Source: Rugosimonospora acidiphila (lineage in GTDB: Bacteria; Actinomycetota; Actinomycetes; Mycobacteriales; Micromonosporaceae). From it: a stretch of DNA of 64,000 bases. Where the stretch lies: positions 310,001 through 374,000 of the forward strand of contig NZ_BAABJQ010000003.1 in assembly GCF_039543385.1 (NCBI RefSeq). Direction: 5' to 3'. A program made the position numbers and the translations under genes. Below, piece by piece: positions 50,549 to 59,174 of this stretch; position 1 is the stretch's first letter; each line of letters begins with the position of its first letter. The notes under the pieces were generated by a model that searched no databases, was not told where the DNA came from, and saw nothing but the letters and a program-made list of their open reading frames with translations.

Positions 50549-51103
50549 TCACCTGGCCGGAACCATGGCGAACCGTTCGATCACGGCGGCGCAGAACGCC
50601 GGCAGGTCGGCGGGGGAGCGGCTCGTCACGAACTGGCGGTCCACGACGACCTCCTGATCCAGCACCTCGGCCCCGGCGTTGCGCAGGTCGGTGCGGATGC
50701 TCGGGTACGAGGTCAGCCGCAGCCCCTTCACCACGCCGGCCTCCAGCAGCGTCCACGGCCCGTGGCAGATGGCCGCGATCGGCTTGCCGGTCGCCGCGAA
50801 GGCCCTCACGAACTCCACCGCGTCGCGGTTGACCCGCAGCCGGTCCGGGTTGACCGCCCCACCGGGCAGCAGCAGCCCGTCGTAGTCGGTGACGACCGCG
50901 TCGGAAACCACCGCGTCGACCGGAACGCTGCCGGCGTCCAGAATGTCCGACTGTTTCGCCATGATCTCGCCGGGGTGGATGGACAGCAGCTCGGTGGTGG
51001 CACCGGCGCCGTGCAGCGCGCCACGGGGCTGGTCCAGCTCGATCCGCTCCACCCCATCGGCGGCCAGGATCGCGATCTTCTGACCCTGCAGGTCGTGGCC
51101 CAT
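50549..51103 (-). CDS. DJ-1/PfpI-family protein (YhbO/general-stress type)
   Basis: This 184-residue protein of the glutamine-amidotransferase-like fold has the nucleophile elbow AAICHGPW (Cys113, His114). YDGLLLPGGAVNPDRLR, GVERIELDQPRGAL and DLPAFCAAVIERF are also present. Members are called protease, deglycase or glyoxalase; activity is debated. It stands alone, converging on the chitinase. Length is typical. Confidence 0.88.
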   Translation of the reverse strand: MGHDLQGQKIAILAADGVERIELDQPRGALHGAGATTELLSIHPGEIMAKQSDILDAGSVPVDAVVSDAVVTDYDGLLLPGGAVNPDRLRVNRDAVEFVRAFAATGKPIAAICHGPWTLLEAGVVKGLRLTSYPSIRTDLRNAGAEVLDQEVVVDRQFVTSRSPADLPAFCAAVIERFAMVPAR

Positions 51104-51211
51104 GGTGACGATTCCTCCTCGGATCGCGCTTGTTCTGCCGTCCCCATCGGGTACCCGGCGCGGCGGGGGCTACACCGGTCGGTCGGCCCCGGCCTGCACT
51201 ACGCTGCCGGC

Positions 51212-51805
51212 GTGGCGGATCAGATCGAGGGCGAACGGTTCTCCGGTGAGGACTGGTACGGCGAGGATCTCGCCGGCCGCCGGTACGCGGGGTGCGAATT
51301 CTCCGGAGTCGACCTCACCGAGGCCACCAGCGCGGGCACCACGTTCACCGAGTGTGTGTTCCGCAACGTCAAGTTCAACGCCTCGCGGCACGCCGACTCG
51401 GCGTTCCTGCGCTGCGAGTTCCTGCGCTGCAACCTGTTCGAGACGCGGTTCGACGGCTGCAAGCTGGTCGGCAGCCGGTTCCACGAGTCGCAACTGCGCC
51501 CGCTGCGCGTCGAGGACGGCGACTGGTCGTTCGTCTCGCTGCCCGGCGCCGACCTGCGCGGAGTGACCATCCGGCGGGTACGCATGCGGGAGGCCGACCT
51601 GTCCGGCGCCGACTGCGAGGGGGCCACGATCGTCGACGTCGACCTGTCCGGCGCCCGGCTGGGGCGCATCGGGCTGGTGCGCTGTGACCTGCGCGGCAGC
51701 GACCTGTCCGCGCTGGATCCCCGGGACGCGCGCCTGGCCGGCGCGATCATCTCGCCGGACCAGGCGATGGTGGTGGCAGGGGCGCTCGGCTTCGAGCTGG
51801 GTTGA
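51212..51805 (+). CDS. pentapeptide-repeat protein
   Basis: The 197-residue protein is made of A(D/N)LXX-type units: YAGCEFSGVDLTEAT, FRNVKFNASRHADSAFLRCE, LPGADLRGVTIRRVRMREAD and LSGADCEGATIVDVDLSGAR. These build a right-handed quadrilateral beta-helix. Some pentapeptide proteins mimic DNA and shield gyrase, but no such role can be claimed here. GTG 51212 is the assumed start. It precedes the prolyl oligopeptidase on the same strand. Confidence 0.82.
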   Translation: MADQIEGERFSGEDWYGEDLAGRRYAGCEFSGVDLTEATSAGTTFTECVFRNVKFNASRHADSAFLRCEFLRCNLFETRFDGCKLVGSRFHESQLRPLRVEDGDWSFVSLPGADLRGVTIRRVRMREADLSGADCEGATIVDVDLSGARLGRIGLVRCDLRGSDLSALDPRDARLAGAIISPDQAMVVAGALGFELG

Positions 51806-51865
51806 TCGGTTGATCTTTCCGCCGGATCTGCCCTTCGACCCGGCTGGTACGCGAGAATAATCCGC

Positions 51866-53968
51866 GTGACCGACGACCCGTACCGCTGGCTGGAGGATGT
51901 CGACGCGCCGGGCGCCCTGGACTGGGTGCGGGGGCGCAGCGACCGGACCGTGGCCGAACTGGCCGGCGGACCCCGGTTCGCCGCCCTGCGCGACGGGATC
52001 CGGCAGGTGCTCGACGACGAAAACCGGATACCGTTCACCACCTGGCGCGGCGAGCACCTCTACAACCTCTGGAAGGACCGCGACCACCCGCGCGGGCTGT
52101 GGCGGCGCACCACCCTGGCGGAGTACCGCACGCTTCAGCCGCGCTGGGAGGTCCTGCTCGACGTGGACCTGCTGGCCGAGCGGGAGGGCGAGAGCTGGGT
52201 GTGGCAGGGCGCCACCGTGCTGCGCCCCGGCTACCAGCGCTGCCTGATCAGCCTGTCGCGCGGCGGCGCCGACGCCTCGGTGGTCCGCGAGTTCGACCTG
52301 ACCAGCCTGACCTTCGTGGCTGACGGCTTCACCCTGCCCGAGGCCAAGAGCGAGGTGGGCTGGATCGACCTCGACCGGATCTACGTCGGCACCGACTTCG
52401 GCCCCGGCTCGCTGACCTCCTCCGGATATCCGCGGGTGGTCAAGCAGTGGCGGCGCGGCACGCCGCTGTCCGAGGCGACGGTGGTCTTCGAGGGCGCCAT
52501 CGACGACGTGGCGGTGTCGGCGGTGCACGACCCGACGCCGGGGTTCGAGCGCGACGTGGTGAGCCGGTGGCGCGACTTCTTCAGCGTCCAGCGCCACCTG
52601 CGGGTGGTCGGGCCGGACGGCGGGGCGCGGCTGGTCCCGATCCCGGTGCCGGACGACGCGGTCGTGGACCTGCACCGGGAGTGGCTGCTGATCCGCACCC
52701 GCACGCCGTGGACCCGCGACGCCATCACCTACCCCGCGGGCTGCCTGCTGGCCGTGCGGCTGGAGGAGTTCGTGGCCGGCGGCGGCGAGCCGACGGTGCT
52801 GTTCGAGCCGGTGCCGGACACCTCGCTGACCGATCACTCGTGGACCCGCAACCACCTGATCATGACGGTGCTGTCCGACGTGCGCAGCCGGCAGCTGCTG
52901 GCCACCCCGGGCGAGCACGGCTGGACGCTGGGCCCGCTGGTGGACCCCGCCGCGGCCGCGGACGGGGCGGGGCTGGCCGAGGGGCACACCGAGGTGGCCG
53001 ACACCAACCCGGACCACACCGACGAGTACCTGCTGTCGACCAGTGGGTACACCCGACCGGCGACGCTGCGGCACGGCACGGTCGGCGCCGATGGGCCGGA
53101 GATCCTCAAGGAGGAGCCGGCCTTCTTCGACGCGGAGGGCATGTCGGTCCGGCAGTTCTTCGCCGTCTCCGCGGACGGCACCCGGGTGCCGTATTTCGTG
53201 GTGGCTCCGCCCGGCGATGGGCCGACCCTGCTGACCGGTTACGGCGGGTTCGAGCTGGCCAACACGCCCCGGTACAGCGGGGTCATCGGGCGGGGGTGGC
53301 TCTCGCGGGGCGGCCGGTACGTGGTGGCCAACATCCGGGGCGGCGGCGAGTACGGACCGGCGTGGCACCACGCCGCGATGCGCGAGCGGCGTCCCCGCGC
53401 GTACGAGGACTTCGCCGCGGTCGCCACCGACCTGGTCGAACGTGGTATCACCACCCGGCAGCGGCTGGGCATCGAGGGCGCCAGCAACGGCGGGCTGCTC
53501 ACGGGCGTCATGCTCACCCGGTACCCGCGGTTGTTCGGCGCGATCGTGAGCCAGGTGCCGCTGCTGGATCTGCGGCACTACCACGAGCTGCTCGCCGGCG
53601 CGTCCTGGATGGCCGAGTACGGCGACCCCGACGACCCGGCGGACTGGGCGTACCTGAGCGAGTTCTCGCCGTACCACAACGTGCGCGCCGGGCAGCCGTA
53701 CCCGCCGGTGCTGTTCGTGACCTCCACCCGGGACGACCGGGTGCACCCGGGGCACGCCCGCAAGATGGTGGCCCGGATGGACGAGCTGGGCTACGACGTC
53801 CACTACTACGAGAACGTCGAGGGGGGCCACGGCGGCGCCGCGGACAACGCGCAGCTGTCCTTCAAGTGGGCGCTGGTCCTGGAGTTCCTGTGGCAGCACC
53901 TGACCGTCCCGCCGCACGACACGCCGGCGGCTACAGCTGCTCCCGCACCCGGACGAGCTGCGGATTGA
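51866..53968 (+). CDS. prolyl oligopeptidase family serine peptidase
   Basis: This 700-residue cytoplasmic S9A peptidase has an N-terminal seven-bladed propeller (about 70-430) and an alpha/beta-hydrolase domain. The triad is Ser540 (EGASNGG), Asp623 or Asp624 (STRDDRVHP) and His655 (EGGHGG). VANIRGGGEYGPAWHHA is the family signature. It should cleave short peptides after proline. GTG 51866 begins PYRWLEDVD, the standard family start. Its 3' end overlaps LtrA by 38 bases in opposite orientation. Confidence 0.92.
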   Translation: MTDDPYRWLEDVDAPGALDWVRGRSDRTVAELAGGPRFAALRDGIRQVLDDENRIPFTTWRGEHLYNLWKDRDHPRGLWRRTTLAEYRTLQPRWEVLLDVDLLAEREGESWVWQGATVLRPGYQRCLISLSRGGADASVVREFDLTSLTFVADGFTLPEAKSEVGWIDLDRIYVGTDFGPGSLTSSGYPRVVKQWRRGTPLSEATVVFEGAIDDVAVSAVHDPTPGFERDVVSRWRDFFSVQRHLRVVGPDGGARLVPIPVPDDAVVDLHREWLLIRTRTPWTRDAITYPAGCLLAVRLEEFVAGGGEPTVLFEPVPDTSLTDHSWTRNHLIMTVLSDVRSRQLLATPGEHGWTLGPLVDPAAAADGAGLAEGHTEVADTNPDHTDEYLLSTSGYTRPATLRHGTVGADGPEILKEEPAFFDAEGMSVRQFFAVSADGTRVPYFVVAPPGDGPTLLTGYGGFELANTPRYSGVIGRGWLSRGGRYVVANIRGGGEYGPAWHHAAMRERRPRAYEDFAAVATDLVERGITTRQRLGIEGASNGGLLTGVMLTRYPRLFGAIVSQVPLLDLRHYHELLAGASWMAEYGDPDDPADWAYLSEFSPYHNVRAGQPYPPVLFVTSTRDDRVHPGHARKMVARMDELGYDVHYYENVEGGHGGAADNAQLSFKWALVLEFLWQHLTVPPHDTPAATAAPAPGRAAD

Positions 53969-55103
53969 CCAGGGCCGCGTAGCCGACGAACACGGCCGAG
54001 GTCACGGCGAGGACCAGGGTCGGGGCGGAGGGCACGCCGATCACCACCGCGATCGGCGTGGCCCCCAGCGCCCCGATGGCCAGCCGGTACCGGTGCAGGC
54101 GGCCCAGCGCGAACCAGTTCAGCCCCAAGCCGCACGCCATCCAGCCGATGAGCGACCCGCCGTAGACCAACCGCACGCCCAGCGGCATGGTGTGCGCGCC
54201 CCCATCCACCTCGCGGGCCGCCTCGCCCAGTCCCCAGCCGATGAACAGCACCGCGACGCCGGCAGGGGTGTGCAGGTAGGCGTACGCCTGTCCGTTGCCC
54301 AGCCGGCGGACCGGTAGGCCGCTGGCCACGAACGTGGTGTAGATCCACCAGATGCCGATCGGCGGCAGGATGCCCAGGCTCGCGGCCACCAGCGTCCGGA
54401 TGGGCGGATGGGCGGTGGGCACCGCGTCGCGCAGGTTGGTCAGGGTGGATCCGAGCAGGATGATGGTGAATTGCCCGAGACGCTCGGGCAGGTGCGAGAC
54501 ATGCACCGGGTACCGGCTGAGCCAGCGCCGGCCGAGCCACGGCGTGGCCAGCTCGACCCCGAGCGCGATGATCCACAGCACCGGCCGGATCTCGATCGGC
54601 AGGAACAGTGAGGTCAACCAGAGCAGCCAGCCGGTGCCGAAGCCGGCACCGTAGACGGCCACCAGGTCCGCATTGGACCGATCGGCGGTGAGCACCCGCA
54701 GGTACATCAGCAGCAGGGCACCGCGCACCACCAGGTACCCGATCGGCAGCAGCACCCCGACCGGGACGTCGCGCACGCCCAGCGCGATGGCACCGGCCCC
54801 CGCCCCGGCGATCAGCACCAGCAGCCGGTGCGGCACGTCGTCCGGGTCGAAGCGGGTGTCGTAGAACGCCTGACCGATCCAGGCCCACTGGACCAGCACG
54901 AACAGGCCGATGGCCACCCCGATCCGGGCGGCGTCCGGGCTGCCGGTGCCCAGCCGGGCGGTCACGCCGGACAGCGCCAGCACGAAGACCAGGTCGAAGA
55001 ACAGTTCCAGCCAGGTAGCGTGCCGCTCCTGCTCCGCGTCCGGGCCGCCGGGGTAGCGCAGGCGCAGCCGGTCGGCGATCCGGGACAGCCGGGTCACCCA
55101 CAC
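53931..55103 (-). CDS. low-temperature-requirement A (LtrA) family membrane protein
   Basis: The 390-residue polytopic protein has about ten helices. LtrA landmarks are ATWLELFFDLVFVLAL near the N-terminus, QWAWIGQAFYDTRFDPDDV and LPERLGQFTIILLGSTL. Biochemical function is unknown. GTG 55103 is chosen because GAGGAG lies 6 bases upstream and family members start close to the ATWLELFFD motif. A longer open frame to 55493 is low-complexity. An inverted repeat lies 25 bases upstream. Confidence 0.82.
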   Translation of the reverse strand: MWVTRLSRIADRLRLRYPGGPDAEQERHATWLELFFDLVFVLALSGVTARLGTGSPDAARIGVAIGLFVLVQWAWIGQAFYDTRFDPDDVPHRLLVLIAGAGAGAIALGVRDVPVGVLLPIGYLVVRGALLLMYLRVLTADRSNADLVAVYGAGFGTGWLLWLTSLFLPIEIRPVLWIIALGVELATPWLGRRWLSRYPVHVSHLPERLGQFTIILLGSTLTNLRDAVPTAHPPIRTLVAASLGILPPIGIWWIYTTFVASGLPVRRLGNGQAYAYLHTPAGVAVLFIGWGLGEAAREVDGGAHTMPLGVRLVYGGSLIGWMACGLGLNWFALGRLHRYRLAIGALGATPIAVVIGVPSAPTLVLAVTSAVFVGYAALVNPQLVRVREQL

Positions 55104-55607
55104 GCCGCGCTCCTCGCCCCCGCACCAATTACCGTTGGTAATCATCGCGTAGCCGGCCGCGGTTCGTCCCCGGACCCGGCGTTCCGCGTTCGCGGGTACC
55201 GGTCGCGTCAGCGCGGCGCGCGGTCTTCGAGCCTCGTTCACTCCGCGTTCGCCCGATCGCACGTTCCCGTTCGCCGGCCGCGTCGTCTCCCGCTCGTGTC
55301 GCGGAGCCTTCACGTTCACGTTCGCGCCCTGCTGGGGGGTCGCGGCGTTCACGTTCCGGTCCGCCCGGCCGGCGTGCCGCGCGACCCCGCCGCGGCGGGT
55401 CTCCGCTGGCCGCGCGCGTGGCGCCGGTCGGCGGCCCGTGCTCACCACATCCGGCGGCGCGCGGGCCGGCCGGGGCGGGGTGTCGTGGCGCACATCACCA
55501 ACGCCCGCCCGATGCCGACCACCCTCGCCGGTAACAGGCGGTGTGGGCTACGGTGCTCGCACTGACTGCGGTGGTTTGGGGCCGGAGGCGCGGTAGCGCC
55601 GGGCGGG
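55104..55607. promoter_or_regulatory. divergent region with operator-like palindrome and CGTTC array
   Basis: These 504 bases hold no supported gene. ATTACC-GTT-GGTAAT (55128-55142) is a perfect 6+6 inverted repeat just upstream of LtrA. Ten CGTTC pentamers, often within CACGTTCAC or GCGTTCGC, crowd 55180-55356. Promoters for LtrA and for the reductase/HAD operon must lie here. Confidence 0.5.
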
Positions 55608-57896
55608 ATGGGGGTGACGGTGACGCCAGGTGGGCAACAGGGCCCCCTCGGCGGTGGCCATGTGCTGCTGACCGGGGCGACCGGCTTCCTGGGACAGGCG
55701 GTGCTGGAACGGTTGCTGCGCGACCGGCCGGATACCCGGGTCAGCCTGCTGATCCGTGGCCGGGGCAGCTCGTCGGGCGCGGACCGACTGGCCGGGCTGC
55801 TGCGCAAGCCGGTCTTCACCGAGCTGCGCAAGGCGATCGGCGCGGAGGCGCTCGCCGCCGCGGTCGCCGAGCGGGTCAGCGTGGTGGACGCCCGGCTGGG
55901 CAGCACCGACGTCGTGCTCCCGGGCGACCTCAGCGTGGTCATCCACTGCGCGTCAACGGTCTCCTTCGACGAGCCGATCGACGGGGCGTTCAACACCAAC
56001 GTGCGCGGCGTGGTGGACCTCTACGACGCGGTGCGGGCCTCGGGCTCCAACCCGCACGTGGTGCACGTGTCCACGGCGTACGTGGCCGGGGCGCGCAAGG
56101 GCACCGTGCCGGAGACGGCGCTGGATCACGACGCGGACTGGCGCACCGAGCTGGCCTCGGCGTCACGCTCGCGTGAGCAGGTAGAGCAGGACTCGCGGCG
56201 CCCGCCGGCCCTGCGCCGGGCGTTGGCCGAGGCGCGGGACGAGCACGGCAAGTCGGGCCCGCAGTCGGTGGCCCGGGCGGCCGAGGAGGCCCGGGTCGAC
56301 TGGGTCAGCAAGCAGCTGGTGGAGTACGGCCGGCTGCGCGCCCAGAGCCTGGGCTGGCCGGACGTGTACACGCTGACCAAGGCGCTGGGCGAGCGGGTGG
56401 CCGAGGAGAAGCTGACCGGCGTCATGCCGCTGTCGGTGGTCCGGCCGGCGATCGTGGAGAGCGCGCTGCGCCACCCGTACCCGGGCTGGATCGACGGCTG
56501 GAAGATGGCCGACCCGCTGATCATCGCGTACGGGCGGGGCATCCTGCCGGAGTTCCCCGGCCTGCCCGACGGCGTGCTGGACGTGATCCCGGTGGACATC
56601 GTGGTCAACGCCATCCTGGCCGCGGCCGACGCGCCGCCGCCGGCCGACGAACCGGCCTATTACCATGTGGGCTCCGGCGCCCGTAACCCGCTGACGTTCC
56701 GTGCCATGCACGAGAACATCCGGGAGTACTTCACCGACCACCCCATGCCGGACGGTGGCCGGGGCCAGATCAAGGTGCCGGTCTGGGACTTCCCGGGCGC
56801 GAAGCGGGTCGACCGGATGATGCGCACCGGCGAGCGGGCGCTGTCGGTGGCTCAGCGGGCCCTGATGGCCGCGCCGCCCAACTCCCGTACCCGCCGCTGG
56901 CAGGACGATCTGAAGCGGGAGCAGGACCGGCTGGACTTCCTGCGCAAGTACTCGGAGCTGTACGGGGTCTACACCGAGGCCGAGGTGATCTACACCGACA
57001 ACCGGCTGCTGTCGCTGCACCGGTCGCTGCCGGCCGAGCGGCAGGACGAGTTCGGTTTCGACCCGGCAGTGATCGACTGGTCGCACTACATCCAGCAGGT
57101 GCACTGCCCGGCGATCACCGCGACGGTGCGCCGGGCCACCTCCGGGCGCAGTTCGGGGGCGCGGGCCCTGCCGCCCGTGGCCGAGTCGCACGACGGCGAG
57201 GTGGCGGCCGTGTTCGACCTGGAGGGCACGATCGTGGCCTCCAACGTGATCGAGACCTACCTGTGGGCCCGGCTGTCCGACCTGAACCGCGGCGACTGGG
57301 CCGCCGAGCTGATCGACCTGGCCCGCCGGATGCCCCGGTACCTGTCGGCCGAGCGCCGCGACCGTGCCGAGTTCCTGCGCCGGTTCGTTCGCCGGTACGC
57401 CGGCGCGAACGAGGCGGCGCTGGCCCGGCTGGTCAACGAGCGCGTCGGCGACGCGCTGCTGCGCCGGGCCAGGCCCGACGCGATCCGGCGGATCCGCAAG
57501 CATCGCGCGGCGGGGCACCGCACCATCCTGATCACCGGCACGGTCGACGTGCTCGTCCAGCCGCTGGCGGTGCTCTTCGACGAGGTGGTGGCCAGCAGGC
57601 TGCACACCCGCGACGGCGTCTACTCCGGCTTCCTGGAGTCTCCGCCCCTGGTCGGTGAGGCGCGCGCGGCGTGGCTGCGCCGGTACGCCGGCACGGCCGG
57701 GGTGGACCTGTCCCGCTCGTATGCATACGGCGACAGCTACTCCGACCGTCCGCTGCTGGAGGCCGTCGGGCACCCGGTCGCGGTCAACCCCGATCCGCAG
57801 CTCTACCGGCACGCGCGGTCGCGACAGTGGCCGGTGGCCCAGTGGACCGCGTACACCCTGCCGGCCGGCGACGCCCTGGTGGAGACCCTGGCATGA
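55608..57896 (+). CDS. fatty-acyl-reductase-type SDR fused to HAD-IB phosphatase-like domain
   Basis: The 762-residue protein has two catalytic modules. Residues 18-500 form an extended SDR of the male-sterility/fatty acyl-CoA reductase kind: TGATGFLG (22-29), VIHCASTVSFD, STAYVAG and active-site Tyr254-x3-Lys258 (YTLTKALGE). Residues 530-760 form a HAD-IB domain with Asp537 in FDLEGTI (the second Asp of DxD is Glu539), Thr643 in LITGT and GDSYSD (708-713). It could reduce an acyl-CoA/ACP and hydrolyse a phosphate in the same pathway. It heads a four-gene operon and overlaps the ADH by 4 bases. The start could be a GTG 6 bases later. Confidence 0.8.
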   Translation: MGVTVTPGGQQGPLGGGHVLLTGATGFLGQAVLERLLRDRPDTRVSLLIRGRGSSSGADRLAGLLRKPVFTELRKAIGAEALAAAVAERVSVVDARLGSTDVVLPGDLSVVIHCASTVSFDEPIDGAFNTNVRGVVDLYDAVRASGSNPHVVHVSTAYVAGARKGTVPETALDHDADWRTELASASRSREQVEQDSRRPPALRRALAEARDEHGKSGPQSVARAAEEARVDWVSKQLVEYGRLRAQSLGWPDVYTLTKALGERVAEEKLTGVMPLSVVRPAIVESALRHPYPGWIDGWKMADPLIIAYGRGILPEFPGLPDGVLDVIPVDIVVNAILAAADAPPPADEPAYYHVGSGARNPLTFRAMHENIREYFTDHPMPDGGRGQIKVPVWDFPGAKRVDRMMRTGERALSVAQRALMAAPPNSRTRRWQDDLKREQDRLDFLRKYSELYGVYTEAEVIYTDNRLLSLHRSLPAERQDEFGFDPAVIDWSHYIQQVHCPAITATVRRATSGRSSGARALPPVAESHDGEVAAVFDLEGTIVASNVIETYLWARLSDLNRGDWAAELIDLARRMPRYLSAERRDRAEFLRRFVRRYAGANEAALARLVNERVGDALLRRARPDAIRRIRKHRAAGHRTILITGTVDVLVQPLAVLFDEVVASRLHTRDGVYSGFLESPPLVGEARAAWLRRYAGTAGVDLSRSYAYGDSYSDRPLLEAVGHPVAVNPDPQLYRHARSRQWPVAQWTAYTLPAGDALVETLA

Positions 57897-59083
57897 TCAT
57901 CACGTTGGAGTACTACCGCTCGATGACCCGGTACGTCGCCGGGCGCGGGGTGACCTCGACCCGGGTGGGTGGCCGGGCGGCGGGTGTGTTCGCCGCGAAC
58001 CTGTCCCCGCTGCGGCTGATCAACCGGCCCGACCCGGACCGGCCGGGGCACGGCTGGACCCGGGTGCGCCCGCTGCTGTCCGGCATCTGCGGCTCAGACC
58101 TGGGCCTGCTCACCGGGCGCAACTCGCCGTACCTGTCGGCGCTGGTGTCGATGCCGTTCACGCCCGGCCACGAGGTGGTCGGCGAGACCCTGGACGAGCT
58201 GGACGGCCTGCCCAAGGGCAGCCGGGTGGTGATGGACCCGGTGCTGGGCTGCGAGCCGCGGGGCGTGCGGGCCTGCCCGTCGTGCGCGATCGACGAGCAC
58301 AGCCGCTGCGACCACATCACCGCGGGCATCGTCTCGCCCGGCATGCAGACCGGTTACTGCGCGGGTACCGGCGGTGGCTGGAGCCGGATGCTGGTGGCGC
58401 ACGGCAGTCAGCTGCACCGGGTGCCGGACTCGCTCGACAACGAGCAGGCGGTCCTGGTCGAGCCGCTGGCCTGCGCGATCCACTCGGTACGTCGGGTGCC
58501 GATCCCGCGGGGCGCCAGCGTGGTGGTGGTCGGTGCCGGCACGGTCGGCCTGCTCACCGTGCTGGCCCTGCGCGAGTGCACCGAGGCCGGACCGATCTAC
58601 GTCATCGCCAAGCACGGACACCAGCGCGAGCGTGCCCGCGAGTTGGGCGCCACCGAGGTGCTGTCGGCCAACCGCGCGGCCCGCGCGCTGCGCCGCGCGA
58701 CCGGCGGCTTTCTGGCCCACCCGGAGCGCGGCGAGGAGTTCCTGCTCGGCGGCGTGGACATGGCGTTCGAGTGCACCGGCGGTTCCGGCCTGGACACCGC
58801 GCTGCGGCTGACCCGTGCCGGCGGTACGGTGCTGCTATCCGGCATGCCCAACGGATCGGTCGACCTGACGCCGGTATGGTTCCGCGAGCTGAATCTGGTC
58901 GGCGCGTACGCCTCGGGGGGCAGGGACTTCCCGCACGCGCTGGAGCTGGCGGCGCAGGCGCCGTTGAAGGGGTACGTCGACGCGGTCTACCCGCTGTCGC
59001 GCTGGCGCGACGCGATCGGCCACGCCGCGGCCGCCGGCCGGCTGGGCACCGTCAAGGTCGTTTTTGACCCGACCCGGGATTGA
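57893..59083 (+). CDS. zinc-dependent medium-chain alcohol dehydrogenase
   Basis: The 396-residue MDR enzyme has catalytic zinc ligands in GICGSDLG and FTPGHEVVGE. A structural zinc region with four Cys (CEPRGVRACPSCAIDEHSRC) and a Rossmann motif VVGAGTVGLLTVLAL are present. It would interconvert an alcohol and an aldehyde or ketone. Coupled by ATGA to the reductase/HAD gene, it is placed to use a fatty alcohol or polyol made or consumed there. The first 45 residues (TLEYYRSMTRYVAGRG) are an extension not typical of MDRs. Confidence 0.85.
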   Translation: MIITLEYYRSMTRYVAGRGVTSTRVGGRAAGVFAANLSPLRLINRPDPDRPGHGWTRVRPLLSGICGSDLGLLTGRNSPYLSALVSMPFTPGHEVVGETLDELDGLPKGSRVVMDPVLGCEPRGVRACPSCAIDEHSRCDHITAGIVSPGMQTGYCAGTGGGWSRMLVAHGSQLHRVPDSLDNEQAVLVEPLACAIHSVRRVPIPRGASVVVVGAGTVGLLTVLALRECTEAGPIYVIAKHGHQRERARELGATEVLSANRAARALRRATGGFLAHPERGEEFLLGGVDMAFECTGGSGLDTALRLTRAGGTVLLSGMPNGSVDLTPVWFRELNLVGAYASGGRDFPHALELAAQAPLKGYVDAVYPLSRWRDAIGHAAAAGRLGTVKVVFDPTRD

Positions 59084-59097
59084 GGGAGAGGAAATCG

Positions 59098-59125
59098 ATG
59101 AGCGAGCGCCAGCGAGCGAATCATA
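59098..59125 (+). repeat. ATGAGCGAGCGCCAGCGAGC-type dispersed repeat
   Basis: The best copy in this window of the short repeat also seen three times at 26165-26259. It lies between the ADH and LarA-like genes and ends AATCATA. Confidence 0.6.
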
Positions 59126-59174
59126 GGCCGCGGGCTGCGCGTCAGCGGTACCTCGGGCTGGGACGGGTGACGGC

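Noticed and set aside
55145..55493. 116-residue N-terminal extension of LtrA
   Set aside because: The frame is open but low-complexity (NVN, RGER repeats). A good GAGGAG site marks GTG 55103, close to where LtrA proteins normally begin.
55608..57896. Frameshift-fused neighbours instead of one FAR-HAD protein
   Set aside because: The frame is continuous over 762 codons with no stop, and an extended linker joins the two domains, so a true fusion is simpler.
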